This document shows, in pieces, positions 10,851 through 45,301 of a stretch of 64,000 nt of DNA; the stretch's first letter is position 1; the number at the start of each line of letters is the position of its first letter. The translations under genes were made by a program, and so were the position numbers. This stretch comes from Norana najaformis (Eukaryota > Annelida > Clitellata > Crassiclitellata > Hormogastridae): assembly GCA_964023275.1 (NCBI GenBank), contig OZ029913.1, positions 45,573,976 through 45,637,975 on the forward strand, read 5' to 3'. The notes below the pieces were generated by a model that was given only the letters and a program-made list of their open reading frames with translations, was not told the origin of the DNA and made no database searches.

Positions 10851-13446
10851 GAAATGATGATCTAGCAACTACTGAGACAAGCAGAAGACTGAGGCTGTTT
10901 TCTTTATACTTTTTTCATTTTGGTTGTTCGTAAAGTTTGTGCTATAAACTAACAAAAAACAAAAAGAATTTACCTATCAGTCCTGCTTAACCAACCATAT
11001 TCTCCAGCTTACTATAAATCTTTGTGTGAATATCTTTAGCTTGATGTTTATTTTGAAACTTCTGTAATTTGAAAACTTCTGTAGCTCGGCTTGCACACGC
11101 AAGATAGTTTTAGTCGTTTAGTTTGCACTGTTTTCTTCAGATCATCTGTTGAAAGTTGGGGTCGGTGAAATATTGCTAACTGTTCTGGTTCAGCTCTTGC
11201 TTTTGTTCTGTTCATTGTCATCTGCTGTGAACAGCCATCTGCCATTCTTGTGTCATTTGCATTCACAGTTTCATCTGTGTTTAAACGAGTTTTGTGATTA
11301 GCATAAAAATTTTAAAGGGTTTTTGTATGTTTTGCTGTGAGTTGTTTTCTTTATTTTTGTGGGTCAGTTGTACTTGCTGGTTATTGGTTATTTTTGAAAT
11401 ATCTTTAATGCCGATTAGAGAACTGGTTACTGTTGACCACTGAGTGGTGGTTCTTTTCGCTGTATCTTTGTGGCGTTATGAGTTTGGATTTTGTAGACAG
11501 ACTTTTGTCAGAACTTTTACCATATTGATGGATGTCAAAAACACAAGTTGTACAGTATGCTGGTGCATTCCAAAATCCATTATTTGATTGGCTTATGTTC
11601 AAAATGCAACTGTGAGCCTCCTGGACTAGTTGCTAGCAGATCTGTGCCTGAACAGAAGTCAGCAGGTGAATGACTAGATGTTTGTTTGACTGGTGGTATA
11701 TTCACGACTTGAGACATTCACATCCACTTGCTCAGGTCCTAAAAAAATGACTCAGACCAGGAGTAGGATATTGGAACTGACGCTGTGCAAAGATTTTGAA
11801 CTCCGGATGTTGCGATATGTAATTGCATTGCTAGCCCCTTGTTGACCACTGCACATAGTTGGGAATTGGGGTTGTACTGTAACATGTGTTCACGTCATTT
11901 GTTCACTGGTTTCATCTGTACATCTTCTCTTTTGTTTTGGAGCTTACTGGGGCTGAACGTTTTCAGGGTTAGTTGCGAAATAAAAATGCTGGTAATTTAA
12001 AAAAATGGAGGACTTGGTGTAAATACATATTTTTTAAAACTAAAGTAACAGCATAGTCTTTGTTTAAAACACTATTGACAAGTCTGTGTACACACAGAGT
12101 ACAATAATGTTATTTTTCTGTGTAGGGAGACAGACTAGAACATAGCTATGCAAGATTTAGAAGCAAATTGTGTTTTGCATTTGCTGGCAGTCAAAGCAGC
12201 ATTCTGATTTGCTCTTTATTTGACTGTGGCATTATTAATGGACTGGTGATGCCCGTATTTATAAGTCAGGAAAGCTGATGAAGTTTGTAGAAGACTATAG
12301 TGAACCTCGTTATTACACTATCTTTTGCCAGCCATATCAAGTACTATATTATAACAAGGTTGTGGTCTAAAAAGACACATTCAAAAGCTGAACTAAATTT
12401 GACATCCATGTTCCCCCATTGTATTATATCAGAACTTGTGTTATAATTAAGCATGTTATAAGGAGGTACTGGTGTACTGCCAATGTTAAATTATCCACAG
12501 TGATGAAACTTGAGGATCTTGGTGATAGGGTTTTGTAGTGTGAAGTCAAAAGTTTAATCAGTAGAGTAGCCACCTATGTTTTCTCATTCAGAGCATGTCA
12601 TCAAAGCCTCTACTTGGGAAATCTGAAAACGATGCTTTTCCAAAATCCATTGCTTTCATTTCTGTCCCTCAAGATCTTTAACCAAGAACTTGCATTTCAG
12701 CCATCATTTTCCTGCTTGTTATTGTCTTCTTTCGGGTGGCATGCCTAAAAGATGAACCAGTTCTATCCCTAGAAGAAAATGTGAAGTAGAAACATTTTGT
12801 AGATAATTGACTTAGGACTCATTCTCTGTGTGTTTTAACTTTGCCTGTTGTTGAGGGAGAACATCTCCCGTGTGATTGATGTTCTGCTACTGAAATCATC
12901 CAGTTATCTTGAATATCTAACATTTAACAGATACTAAAATATAATAATAAATGTTGTTTGTTTTATTCGGATTTTGTCATAATTTTTGAGTCACGGTATT
13001 CTAGAACCCAGGCTGGGTTTTTTCTGTCCAGTTTCCACTGGCCTATATGTGTATGTATGCACAAGCATATGTGTCTAGCAGTATAACTTATGTAAATAGT
13101 AGGAAGTGTATAACCTGTTATGTTGCGTTTGTACAAAGCATCTGGTAGGTAATTTAATCAGCAGCACGAGTGTTGTTGGCAGTTTGACGTGTGATGATGC
13201 ATTGTTTTGCTTACCCTCTGTTTTGCAAAGCTTGCTGCGCATTTGCAGTGTGCATGCTCATCATTCCTTGACCTGGCCCAGTTTCTTCAGTTGTCTAGGA
13301 AAGTCTTAGGACAGAAAGGGATAACTGATTCGTGATTTTCTTCTTCGTTGGCTGTTTCATCGTCTAGCATCTAGGCTACAGCACAGATGAAGTGTTTTCT
13401 TGGATACATTTGCTCATTTTCCCATTTCCCAGCAGCTTTATCCAGG

Positions 13447-13645
13447 ACCTTTTGCCATAAACCTTTGGTGTTAGCTTTGGCCATAGGCTTTTTTCAAGTG
13501 GTTTGCCATGAACTTTTACTGTAAGCTTTGGCCACAATTTTTACCAGGAACTTTTGGTCCAAGCATTGGCTATAAGCTTTTTAAAGAGTTTTTGTCATAA
13601 GCTTTTGCTATACTGTAAGCTTTTGTCAAGAGCATTTGCCAAGGA
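13447..13645 (+). repeat. Degenerate tandem repeat built on a TAAGCTTTTGCCA-like unit
   Basis: Variants of (A/T)AAGCTTTTG(C/T)CATAAG recur about eight times at uneven spacing, producing clustered AAGCTT-like motifs. Confidence 0.55.
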
Positions 13646-14274
13646 AGAGTTTTAGTGACAAACCAGACTTTGAGGATGGGCTGTGGATTGTTTTTATTTT
13701 CCAGTCTTTTAGTGACAGGTTTTTAAACTTGCATTTTTTAAACTTCCTGGGCATAATACGAAGTAACTTCGTGGCATGTAGTCATACAAAAGCAAGGAGA
13801 AGACTACCAGAATATTCAATCCAATGACTATTTGAGCAGTGGATTGCTTGATTGTTTGAGTGGTCAGTCAATCAGTTGGGAACATGTGCTGCTTCTCTGT
13901 CTACCATCTTGTCATATTTGCACAACCAGCTTTTCTGTTGCATATGCATATGTATTATCTCTAATCGTATATATAGCATGTGTATGTATATGCCATTTGT
14001 ATATATTTTGCATGCTCTGTCTGTACATTTGAATAGGTTTATAAACTTTGTACAGAATCCTTTAGTCCATGTGTGCACAGCTGGTTAGGTTTCTGTAAGC
14101 GCGCCTGTAAAGTATGCTGGTATGCTATGGTATCACTTGTCGTCTTTGATTATCTGTCATGTTTTTATTTGTCCTGCTGTTGCGTATTTATTTCAGGGAA
14201 TTGGTAGTTCGATTCTCCTGTGCACAGACTTAACCATTTTGTTTTGTTCTTAGTGTTGACATAATTATATTAGC

Positions 14275-14370
14275 ACTGATGTGGAGGAGGAGTAGGAGGC
14301 GGAGAATGACAGGGACAACATTGATGATGCTAATTATGTAGGATGATGATGACAAAGATGATGGTGATGA
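14275..14370 (+). repeat. GAT/GGA-rich microsatellite
   Basis: Imperfect GATGATG and GGAGGAG triplets. Confidence 0.6.
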
Positions 14371-15639
14371 TATTAGTCGTATGGCTGGTTTCATATCCTA
14401 ATGATTTTGCAGATTTGTATGTATACTGTTTACGTTTTCAAAACTGCACCTACTAGCTGAGTTTATACTTTTACTTCATTACTATTATTTTATTATTATT
14501 ATCAAAATTACTTCATTAATTATTATTATTTTTATTATTGTTGCTGCTATGGGCACTTGTAACAGTTTCACTTTTGCAATTGCAGTACTTGCAGTAAAAT
14601 GTATAGTGATGTTCCATAGATTCTTGTATACAATGTAAAGGTTCTAGTGTTGTATAAGTTCAAGCTTGTAACATAATTTCTGTAAAGTGTTTCTGGCTGT
14701 GTTTAATTTGAACATGTTTTTGTTGAAACTTCTTCTCTGCCTAGTAAACCACCTTTGACTAGATTTAGATTTACTGGTAGATTCTGAAGAAGAGTCAGTG
14801 TTGTGTTCGAACGAGTGGTTTGCTGGTGGGAAATAATGGAAGGAGAGGATTGATGAGGCAGAGAAAAATTGGAAAATGCCAAAGACTGTGAACTAACTGG
14901 TTGATGATGGTGATAAAAGTCTGGGAATTTTCACAACTGATTTGATGGTAATGGCAAAAAAAATGGAAAAACAAAGAGGTATGTTGACTTTGTTGTTGTT
15001 TAGGTTACTTTGATTTGGGGTAAAGTAAGGCAACTGCTTATTTATCACGTGCTTACAGTATGTCAGTGGTAGTCTTTGGAGCTATGATTGTGGGGTTAAA
15101 GAATATTTGGCTGAAGCACAGCAGTCACTGGCTTTGTGGCTTTATTACAGATTGTCAATTTCTCATGATTTGCTTGGATTTGAACCCTGGGTGCAGAGGT
15201 GAAATGCAAACATATTAGCAGTATGCCTTCTGTGCCTCTCTCTAGGGCATTGCCATTTTCATAACATATTCTGGGCTTATCTCTAAGATGGGTGTTGTCC
15301 GAAAGCATGCCACCCTGTTGTCTATTTTGGCATTAAGGTGGAGATAATCTGTGGCGCTTAGCTTGTAAACACCAAACATGGCAATTAAATGATTATTTAA
15401 AATATTTATTAGACTTTTGTTTTTTACCAAAGGTTGGAATTATCCCTCATGACTTTAAGAAATGTGCTGAGAATCTAAAAAATCTGGAATGTCTGATGGC
15501 TTTGATTATTCGTATTGTTATTATTATTCCTATAAATATTATTAGTAAACCCATAGAATAAGATGGATAAGCCAAGGATAAGATGAAAAATTTATTTTTT
15601 GTATTGCTGTGTAAATTTATTGTTCATTTGACAGCTAAT

Positions 15640-15800
15640 GGTTGTGATGATGAAGATGATGATGATGATGATAACTGATTTTTAAAAATTTTATAATAAT
15701 GATGACAAGAATGATAATAATTTATGATGGTGATATGGCAATAATATTGATGGATGCGATGATGATGCTGATGATGGTAGTGATGATGGTGATAATGACG
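15640..15800 (+). repeat. (GAT)n-rich microsatellite
   Basis: Interrupted GATGAT/GATAAT triplets in two blocks. Confidence 0.65.
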
Positions 15801-16634
15801 ATTTGAGTTGTTGAAATGCTTTTAATAGAGGTTCCAAGAATGAACTGTAGCTGAAGACAGTGGGTTTGGAGGAATTCAGTGAGTAGGATGATCAGAGGGA
15901 ATACTGGAATACTTCTTGGAACTCTGTTAAGAACCCACTTGTAACATTTGTGGTTGTACTGTTCTTGTCATTTTTAACCATTCTTTACATTGGAATGTTT
16001 TTCAAACTTCATGCATTTGTGGCACTGTTAGGTTGGTGCAAGTGCAACAGCACTGGTTAATTTTCATTGGTGCTAACAAAAGTATTTTCCAGCAGAATCG
16101 GATGACTACCAAAAATTTAATGACATACAAAGTTAGCAAATTTGAAGTTAATAGCTTGATTCATTGCTGGTGTTGCATTTCGTCCATATTTTTGGAATAG
16201 CTTCTTGTGAACAAATAACTTCTGCAGACAATTTTTAAAATTTTTAAGCCAGCATGAATTCAGTTTAAGGTTACCAAACTTTCTGTTTGACTTTGTGTTG
16301 TCAACATTAAAACTTGATCTTCAACAAAACTGTTCATAGTACCGTGGATCAGCAGCTTCTGTAATTATTAACAACTGTTGGAGGATTTTGGTGGGATCCA
16401 TGAACTATGTTCAGACCTGGTGGCTGAAGAAATGTCCAGACTCTTCCATGTACGAGGGAGCTGTGGATGGTAAGGCAACCATGTGCTGTCGTCATTCTCA
16501 CATGCAACATGTTCGAGGGACTCTGAACTTTAGTGTCGACTGTTAACTCTGGATGGAATTCTTGGACTCTGGGCGCGTGGAATCCTGCTGTTCTAGTTAT
16601 CAGAGCCCTTTTTGCCTAGTGATGGACAGTTTGT

Positions 16635-16725
16635 TTATAATGAACTTTAACACTGTTTAGGCTAGCATACACAGTGCTTGTGTGAGGTACTTAAAGGGTG
16701 CTATATTAAGTGCTAGATAACTGAC
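16635..16725 (+). repeat. Short dispersed repeat, copy 1
   Basis: ATGAACTTTAACAC, GAGGTACTT and AAAGGGTGCTATATTAAG are shared in order with 23115-23205. The 'GGCGCTATATTAAG' tail style is common among dispersed non-autonomous repeats. The family is unknown. Confidence 0.55.
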
Positions 16726-16926
16726 TAACTGCCTGAGATCTGGAAGAATTAACATTTTGTCAAACCTTAAGATCACTTTCCCCACCCCAGCTTCAACTTC
16801 TGGGCCCGACCATGATGTTTGAAGTAGATGGTATGGAGTCAGTTTTGGTTACTGTGTTATGCTTCCAACATTTGTTTCCTGAGTTTGATTCCTAATTCTA
16901 TTCATATCTCTTCCAACTCCAAAGCC

Positions 16927-17140
16927 AAGTTTCTGAGGACTGCTGTTCAAATATCCTCCAACATCACAACACCATGCTTTTGACTGTTGGTCAGATAGCT
17001 TCCAATAGCAGCACCAACCTGTGGACCATGCTTCTGAGGACTGCTGTTCAAATATCCTCCAACCCGAGGACTATGCTTCTGAGGACTGCTGTTCAAATAT
17101 CGTCGAATCCCAGGATCCTGTTTCTGAGAACGTATGAACA
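16927..17140 (+). repeat. 45-bp tandem repeat
   Basis: The unit starts GCTTCTGAGGACTGCTGTTC and recurs at about 17029 and 17074 with a partial third copy. A related copy at 16930 is separated by diverged sequence. The open frames on both strands follow from the 45-bp (15-codon) period. Confidence 0.75.
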
Positions 17141-19059
17141 TAATATTGCTCTGCTTAGTCAGCAAATTTTGAGTGCTTTTGCATAGGAAATTTCCATGAG
17201 TCATTGGGTTACTGATTGTTTTTGCACGCGCTGATCAGGTGCTTATAGCTGCCATGCATCCGACACGTGGTGGGGTGATGTATGTGATTGCTGGTATAGC
17301 CCTCTGGGTAGGTGGGTTGACATCACTAGTAATTATTGCTGATGCTTATTTATCAAGTGGGCAATAGCAGGACGAAAAGGCACCGTTACGAGTGCAAAGG
17401 TTTTGTAACAGGGAGTGCAGAGATTTTTAGCACTGGTCTGGCATATGCAAAGTTGGAAGTTTGAAGTGAAGAAATCATTGATAGATTTGTGCATTGAGAA
17501 ACCGTGAAGATTCAAGTACTGTTGTGCTCCAACTGTTCAGTTAATTATACATGTAATTTCTTCCACTTAATACAGGCGAGCTGACTGTTCAAAGCTCGAT
17601 CAATCGCAACTCAGAAAGATCGTTGACTGGACTGTTCAGATATCCTCTAACCCCAAAACCTTGCACTAAAGGACAGATGTCAAAGAATTAGTGTAATTAC
17701 CTTACCGTACCTTCCTAAATCATGGTGCTGTGAACAATTTTTTCTTGTTTTCCAGCACTTAGAAACAGGCTCATGAAATGGCTTTCTTGGTTAATTTACA
17801 ATTTTACATTACATTGCTTATATTGGTACAGGCTCAAGTTAGTAATAGGACCTGCTGCATAATCACAGTATTGCTCGTATGTTACAAATAAAGCTGCGAC
17901 AGAAAAGAATTCAAACTTTATCTTTCACTGTAAAAACAATGCTACAGAGTTAAATAAATCAGAACATTTGTGATAATTATAAATTATTCTAAACAGTTTA
18001 AAAACCTATTAAATATAGATGCATTTCACCTGATCAAACATGCATGCACAAACAAAAAGTCTGTGAAAAAACCATCAAAAGCATGCAGGCACAGCTGAAA
18101 AACGTCTACAAAATAAGATGCCAAAAACTTGTTCATTAAACATTGCAATTCCAGCAGAAAATGTTTGCTTCCTTGCAGTTTATATCCAAGCTTGTGTGTG
18201 AACCATAACGCTCATACAATATTCTTACAAGTGGCATTTTTAGAATGTGCATAACAACTGTGACCATTCTGACAAAATGCATCCAAAGTCGAAAAAGGAA
18301 TCGCACATATTTACCTTTTAACATATTTGGTCAAACATCCTAATCAGTACGTTTCCACATCATTCTAATGTTTTTGATGCTTAAAGTTATAAATGCTTAT
18401 ATTTAAAGAACTTAATGCATTAATCGTTACGAGTGGTGATGAAAAATCCTGTTTTGGGGTTGAAATTTTGGCAGTCATCTGCCAAATATCGGACATTATG
18501 CATCAGTTGAAAGATTATTGTCTGCCTATTCTAAATAGTCAACTGGAATAATTTTCTCCCAGGTGCTAGCAATTTAGGTTCATTTAAGGGTTAATCATTG
18601 CTAAGGTTAGGCACATTTTTCTTGAAATTATAAACATGATGTTCAACTGACGATACCTCTGACAACATATAGAACTACTTGGAATATTTATATACAGTAA
18701 ATGATACATCATTTTAAATAGAATTGAATGTGCTATTTCATTATGTAAAAATCTGAAAATATGAAATATCCAACCAAGGACTCATTTTGTCAGAGTTGGT
18801 CACAAGTTGTCTGATAACAAAACAGAAGCCTATAATCAGGAACTTTGTTCTGTCATAAATATGTAGGCCACAGTGAATGTCCAGTATTACAATTTATAAT
18901 CGTATTAGCAGACGCAATTTAATTAGAAGAATGCGTGTGCTTGTTTTTGCTGTTTCAGCCGCTGGTACTGATGTTCTAAGTAAGTCTCGTGGGGTTTGTT
19001 TGCTGAATTGCAAAGTGTCATGAACCCATTGCATGAGTGGCGGGCGATCCATGTGGCAA

Positions 19060-39637
<20,578 letters not shown>

Positions 39638-39859
39638 TATGCTGTAATCTGCCAACTGGTCGACGCAATGTATAATAGAAACTTTTCCAAGATCGTCGAT
39701 AACTTTTCCGCCAAGCAACTCCGATAAATCACGTGGTTGTGTATCGAGCGAGCTGTGGACTCTCAAAGGCCTCTGTGCGAGTGATGGCCGGCAAAAGACC
39801 ACTGGGTCCGGGTCAAGATTTCGATAGCACGTCGTCGAGATTTCTTCGGACGATTCCAA

Positions 39860-40100
39860 GTTCTGTGTTGTGTCTTACGAAGCAGCTTCCATTTATAGTA
39901 CTACTCATGCAGTCAGCGATCTATGTTAAGCTTCGCGCCCACCGCCCACCTGTTTATTCCAACTGCTCCAGTTCCTGCACCAAGGTCAAGCAGTACAAGA
40001 AAGAACCTCGCATTGGGTTAAAACTATTAGTCATGTTGGCACGTCTCTTATACGCGACACGAGATGTATTGCCGAAAGTGTTCTATATAAGTGGACGCTG
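39860..40100 (-). promoter_or_regulatory. Candidate core promoter / 5' UTR of threonine ammonia-lyase
   Basis: Upstream of the start codon the minus strand shows two TATA-like boxes: TTATATAGAA at 40081-40090 and TATAAATGG at 39889-39897. Initiation about 30 bases downstream would give a 5' UTR of roughly 420 or 225 nt. The ATG inside the second box opens a five-codon upstream frame (MEAAS, then stop). Another upstream ATG lies near 39907. No other promoter element is recognised. Confidence 0.35.
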
Positions 40101-40539
40101 CAGTCTGTGCGTGCTCCAAAGCACGTCCCAGCGTTCCTTCCCCCACCACTTCTTCCACCCTTTTCAGCTGAACAATCCCAATTACAAATACGACTCTTAA
40201 CGTTCGGGTCAAAGTCGAGGAACACAAACTATAAAAACACACGTCGCCTGTAAATTACCGAAGGACCCGAAGTAAACAGCGGCGGGCACAGGGTGTATCC
40301 GCCAAACTTAGTAGCGTTGAATTTTAATGTATTGCGCTGCGGCGGGGCCTTTCAAGGTCAAACAAGTGTTTGCGTAATCGATGAATAATCGGGACCTCGT
40401 TCTGTGAAGCCCTCGTGAAGAGGTGTAGTCGTCCTTCCAATAAGCGTGACTAGGAACTCATTCAGTCAGCTGATCATAGTTTAGTAAGAACTCAACATCG
40501 GTTAAATACGTGCCTAGTGTAAGAGGAATCCGGGTCCAA

Positions 40540-40586
40540 TGTCTGTGTCTGTGTCTGTGTCTGTGTCTGTGTCTGTGTCTGTGTCC
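40540..40586 (+). repeat. (TGTCTG)n microsatellite
   Basis: About seven uninterrupted hexamers. Confidence 0.9.
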
Positions 40587-40722
40587 AGCTGCACGTGTGT
40601 CGATTCTGGTAGGCATACGAATGTTTGCTGCGTTAAAGGACCATCAGCTGACGACGCTCTCTGTGCTGTAGTACTGATGCTAGATGTTTCCTTATTAGAT
40701 TAGACTGGATTGGATGAGATTA

Positions 40723-40812
40723 GATTAGCACAGATTAGATTAGCACAGATTAGATTAGCACAGATTAGATTAGCACATATTAGATTAGCACAGATTAGAT
40801 TAGCACAGATTA
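40723..40812 (+). repeat. 15-bp tandem repeat (GATTAGATTAGCACA)
   Basis: Six units with one or two substitutions, inside a longer GATTAG/GATCAG-rich stretch that runs to about 40975. Confidence 0.9.
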
Positions 40813-41334
40813 GACGAGCTCAGCTTAGGTCGTAATAGATCATAGGTTACTGAATCATATCAGATAAGATCGGATTAGATCAGCTTAATTATAATAGATC
40901 AGCTCAGACTAGATATGAACTAGACTGGATTAGACCAGTCTGAATCAGTTTACAACAAATCAGATCAGATCAGATCAGTTTAGTTCTTATGAGGTGACGT
41001 AAGAGCGTATCCAGTAGGAAGCAACAAATCAGATTTGATCTGAACAACATCTCTGAAGAAGTTTCCCTCAGATGTCGCTAGATTCGCTGCTGCTGCCTGT
41101 GCTCTGCGTTGGCCCTTGGACACTACGGTAGACATCCTGTGTCAGAGGAACCAGGAAGACGTGTCGACTGTCGTTAATTCCACATGTCTATCGCATATCG
41201 TGAACTTGGACAATCCTTTCAACCTTCTGCAGAACTTTTGACACTTCACGTGTCGTTCCTTTTATGAAGCAGAAATATCCTGCTGGATACATTCGGTCGT
41301 TTGATGTAATAAACGACTATTGGTCAGCAAAATA

Positions 41335-41385
41335 TATAAATATAATATATATATATATAATATATATATATAATATATATATATT
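41335..41385. repeat. AT-dinucleotide-rich microsatellite
   Basis: TATATAATATATA repeated. Confidence 0.8.
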
Positions 41386-41774
41386 TGTATAGGGCAATTG
41401 ACTCTAAATGAGGTGTCACCTGCACATAGGGCTACATACATATATTCAAGGTTGAGCAATAGCCCGTAATAATCAGGATGTAGGACTTTAACTCAGAGGG
41501 CGCGGATTAAATCCTCGCCATTGCCGAAAGATATTTGAATATTTCAGTTCCACTGGCGCCCGGTAGAGTAATCGGACGTGAAATGAGAACGTCGCCTACT
41601 GAGTTGCTATCGATTGGGGAATCACATAACGAAGTCTCGAGAGTGGTAGCTGTCATCCGCAGAGGCTAAGAAAATGAAGTCGTTAGCATTTCATGCCCAA
41701 GACTTTTTCCTCGATGGTTGGCGTAAGGGAATGATGAAGACAATTAAAAAGAATTTCAACGCAATCCATACCAG

Positions 41775-41850
41775 ACAGGTCTGTTGGCCTAGGTTAGCTA
41801 CATTGGTTAAAGCTCAGTGAAGGCGCCTCTGCGCGTGAGGATGCCGGTTC
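41775..41850 (+). repeat. tRNA-like SINE head
   Basis: The A-box-like TTAGCTACATTGG and B-box-like CCGGTTCGCATACC are spaced as in a tRNA. The stems are not intact, so this is a SINE or tRNA pseudogene. Confidence 0.4.
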
Positions 41851-42309
41851 GCATACCCTTCGCTTATTCAGAGATTTGAATCTCGAGCTAGCAGTGTCCG
41901 TACTCGGAGACCTTAAATGGCATAGCACCATTCAAAACGGACAGCGGTGGTGAAGGATCGTACCCGATAAATTCATTTGAAAAATTAGCAGGGTCGAAGC
42001 CATACGGTCGCTATAGAAAACGTGTACATTTACATTTATATCTATATAAAATCTAATGTACTGTAAATAACATTTTACATCGCCTTCTCAGTACCTCCCG
42101 AAAGTACGCATCTTTAGCCTAAATGATGCTATATTCACCCCAACAGCAACGTCATATGCAGGACATAATTATGAAGCTCAAATGGGAATATTCCGGTATG
42201 GATTCGTATGTAGCCTACTGTATCATATGACGACAACTATGCCACTATGCCACTGTTAAATATGTAGGCCCTTTGACAAAATTCCACAGGTTGTTCGCAA
42301 CGAAGAATT

Positions 42310-43680
42310 TGCAATAGGAATATTTTTGACTTGGCCAAGGCTTTTGATTTTGTAAACCATAACATACTGCTGAAGAAACAGAAAGATAGGCCCATGGAGT
42401 GCGTGATACAGCACTTTGCTGGATTAGAAGTCACTTATATCAAAGGCAACAGCAGTTTCTGTTTCAATGGGTTTTTTATCACAGGTAAAACTCAATCGTT
42501 GCGGAGTTCCACAGGGTTTCCAGATTTGTGCCTTCTTTGCATGAGTAATCTTCTCAACTCATCTGGTTTACTTCATTTCATTCTTTTTACAGATAACACT
42601 ATTGTTTGTCTATCTCATGAATCCTGAGGCACATTATTGAAGTTAGTTAATTTTGAACTCTGATTGGTAGCTGGTTGGTTCAAGGCGAACCACCTGTCGC
42701 TGAATTTATCTGAGACCAATTGAATTTTGTTTCGTTCCCATAGAACGCCCCTTCTACAGTATAATATAAAAACATATAAGCAAACAAAAATTAATTAATT
42801 TTGTAAACTAATCCACCAAATTCCTTGATGTGTTTATAGATGAGGATTTAACTTGGAAAGAGCATATCAAGCAGGTATCTATTAACATTGCAAAAATATT
42901 GGAACGCTATCATGCATTATTAATGTTTTACCTCGCCAAGTACGTCTTAGTTTATATTACTGCCTAATTTATCCGTATTTGTCATATTGCAATATTGCAT
43001 AGGCATCAAATTATTCATACCGTCTATAGAGATTATTAATTATAGGCCTACTCCAGAAGCGCGCAGTCCGCGTCATTGCAGGATTACCACATTTATGTAT
43101 CGTTATTAACATCATTAACTGTTCTTATCTTTCAGTTGTTACTTTTCAGCTTATTCTGAACGTCATCCATATTTCACTAGATCAGAAGATAAATATTATG
43201 GAGGCTGCACCCGTACAAATGCCAGGCTATTTTCTATCAACTTTGCTGGTCCTTCCCAACGGAACAAATTGCCTCGTGATGCTCGTCTAGTGCCTAATCT
43301 AGACTTATTTGAAAACAAAATGCTACTATTAGAAAACAGTATTCATTAGCGAAATTTGTTTTGTTTCTTATTGGAAAAACGTTTCAGTAGTATTTCTGTT
43401 GGTTCTTAAATGTTTTAAATGTTACGGTTCAATTAGACTTTTTGAAGTTGTTCATTCGTCATTGTACATTTGTATCATCGGTTGATGCCTTGTGCATTAA
43501 ACACCGGCGCTCTAGAAGTTTATAATTGAAATAATTATCACGTAGGCCTAATAGGCGGTTCCATTAAGCGGGACTTTTGTCCTTTGGGTCTGTCTTTTGC
43601 AACCCATGGCGGAGATGTTTTGTATATTGTTGTTACGATGTCACTACTGGGTTCAATAAATAAGCGAACGTATGATTGAA
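42310..43680 (+). pseudogene. CR1/jockey-like LINE relic (RT to 3' tail)
   Basis: Shifting plus-strand frames give, in order, LAKAFDFVNHNILLKK, VSMGFLSQVKLNRCGVPQGF, LLNSSGLLHFILFTDNT (in place of FADDT), VAGWFKANHLSLNLSETN, LPRQVRLSLYYCLIYPYLSY and LQKRAVRVIAGLPH. These are the palm and thumb blocks of a non-LTR reverse transcriptase. Multiple stops and the missing ADD show decay. The 3' end near 43680 carries a GAATGAATG tail, as in CR1-like elements. Confidence 0.75.
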
Positions 43681-43689
43681 TGAATGAAA

Positions 43690-45300
43690 TAAAGTTGTTG
43701 GGGAATTAGAGCTCAACTAACGAAATGTTGTCCAAGGGTTAGAGTTGATGCCATGTTCAGAGTTCCTGGACCGTATGATGCTTTCAGAACTATAGGGATG
43801 GCGACATTTCCCGATCGCAGACGATATATGTAAGTCTGCAGCTCAGTATTGTCCAAACGGTAATCAATCAGTCAGGTGTAAGTCCACAAATTCAAAACGT
43901 CGGCCCGGCCTAAATGATGAGTGTCCGGAAGCCGACCCAAGTCGCATGAAATGGAAAGCGGACTTAAGAAATAACTTAGGAACGCAGGGACTAACGCAGA
44001 CTTGGGCTCAGGAGACATCTGAACAGATGAGAGTTTTCGATCTGCCAAAATGAACTAGATGCGTCTACAACAGCCAACATGACCACCGCAAACACTCTGT
44101 ATCTTCGCGTCATCGAGTCAATACTATGCGACAACACCAAAACCAATTTGTGTAATAAATAACTGTTCAGTTCAGTTATTTTTGCACTTACTGTGTAAAG
44201 TAATCGAACGATGAAAGTTTTCTTACTGATAAACGTAGGCTTAATTAAAGGCAGCATTCACAACTTAGGCGATATTTACGCAGTTACCTCTGAACATGGC
44301 GCCTGGATTCTGTTGTAGTAAAAGAAGAACTGTGCTGAGTTCTTTCGTCAAAGATGTTCCTGAATAATGCCTAGGCCTATATGCTAACTACATGCACCGC
44401 GAGCAGTCTATGGTAGGAAAGGCTGGCGGACCAGATGAAGACACAGATTTATATAAGAATTCAATGTCGTCAATGCATAAGAATTAGCTAGGCACGAGTA
44501 GAACTTTTATAAGCGAGGCATAGTTCAACGTTCTTATATTTGGGAGATGTCCTTATTTTTGAAGTTGTAAAATGCCTTTGAAGTGTTTACAATAGAACTC
44601 ATAATTCAACGAAGGTAAAAACAAGTGTCGACCAGCAACCGGTTCGCGTGCACGAAATTGGGACGAGATAAGAGTAGACTAAATCGACGTAGATCTCAGC
44701 AAGTGACCGTAGCAATCGATACAGAGAGATGCCAGACCCGTCACATCCCCCGCTGTATACAGGCAGTATGTTCGCTGTATAGGCTGTCGACTGTAGGCAG
44801 CTACCTACAGGCATTACATTGATACACTGATTAATGTATGAATACAACGCTGTCGACCACCGACCACCTGATAGATGATACCTGTCCGAAGAGAAATGTC
44901 AAACGTGCTTGGCGTGATGTTTGAGTTAAGACTTGCTCTTAATCTCTGCCAAGGGTGGATCCAGAGGTAGAGGGTCATGCCCCCGTCGTCTGTAGTGTAT
45001 ATGTTGGAAACAATACGACAGCAGCAAAGAAGATACCTGTAATTTCTTGAATGGTATTCCAGGCGCCTCCGCGTTTAACAAACAAAATCGGTTGTTACTG
45101 CAGTCATGTTACCATGAGCCTTGTCAAAGTGAAGTCATGCAACATACTGGAAATCTGCAATATGTTCGGCGCTGTTCAAAAGGCTGCCGTTTTCTTCTCC
45201 GAATCACCACAGACAATATCATAATTAGTTGAGAAGGGCACTCATATGTGTGATTTCGGGGAGGTACGGGGTACCCTTACCCCACTTTTTGGTCAAAGAT
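43690..45300. other. Unrecognised intergenic sequence
   Basis: No convincing gene or element; short open frames only. Confidence 0.5.
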
Positions 45301-45301
45301 G

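Larger units (their letters stand above)
8206..19059. other. 3' UTR of the LARP4-like gene and convergent intergenic spacer
   Basis: The LARP4-like stop (8205) and the threonine ammonia-lyase stop (19060, minus) face each other across 10.9 kb without a credible open frame. The sequence is U/A-rich with scattered AATAAA (for example near 11980 and 17884). The 3' UTR end cannot be fixed from sequence alone. The stretch holds a possible MITE, purine-rich and (GAT)n microsatellites, and two tandem arrays listed separately. Confidence 0.55.

Noticed and set aside
10284..10868. 194-residue minus-strand frame rich in Ser/Leu/Phe
   Set aside because: It is mostly the complement of a purine-rich tandem repeat; no splice or start context and no family resemblance.
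39638..39859. 74-residue N-terminal extension of threonine ammonia-lyase
   Set aside because: The frame is open and in phase with exon 2, but its first codon is TTG after an in-frame TAA, and no ATG occurs before the one at 39635-39637, which has a good start context.
39733..40200. 155-residue plus-strand frame
   Set aside because: It is antisense to the lyase 5' exon and promoter region, with no homology or codon pattern I can recognise.
40723..40812. Possible CRISPR-like array
   Set aside because: The 15-bp units are contiguous with no spacers, in a eukaryotic genome; it is a minisatellite.
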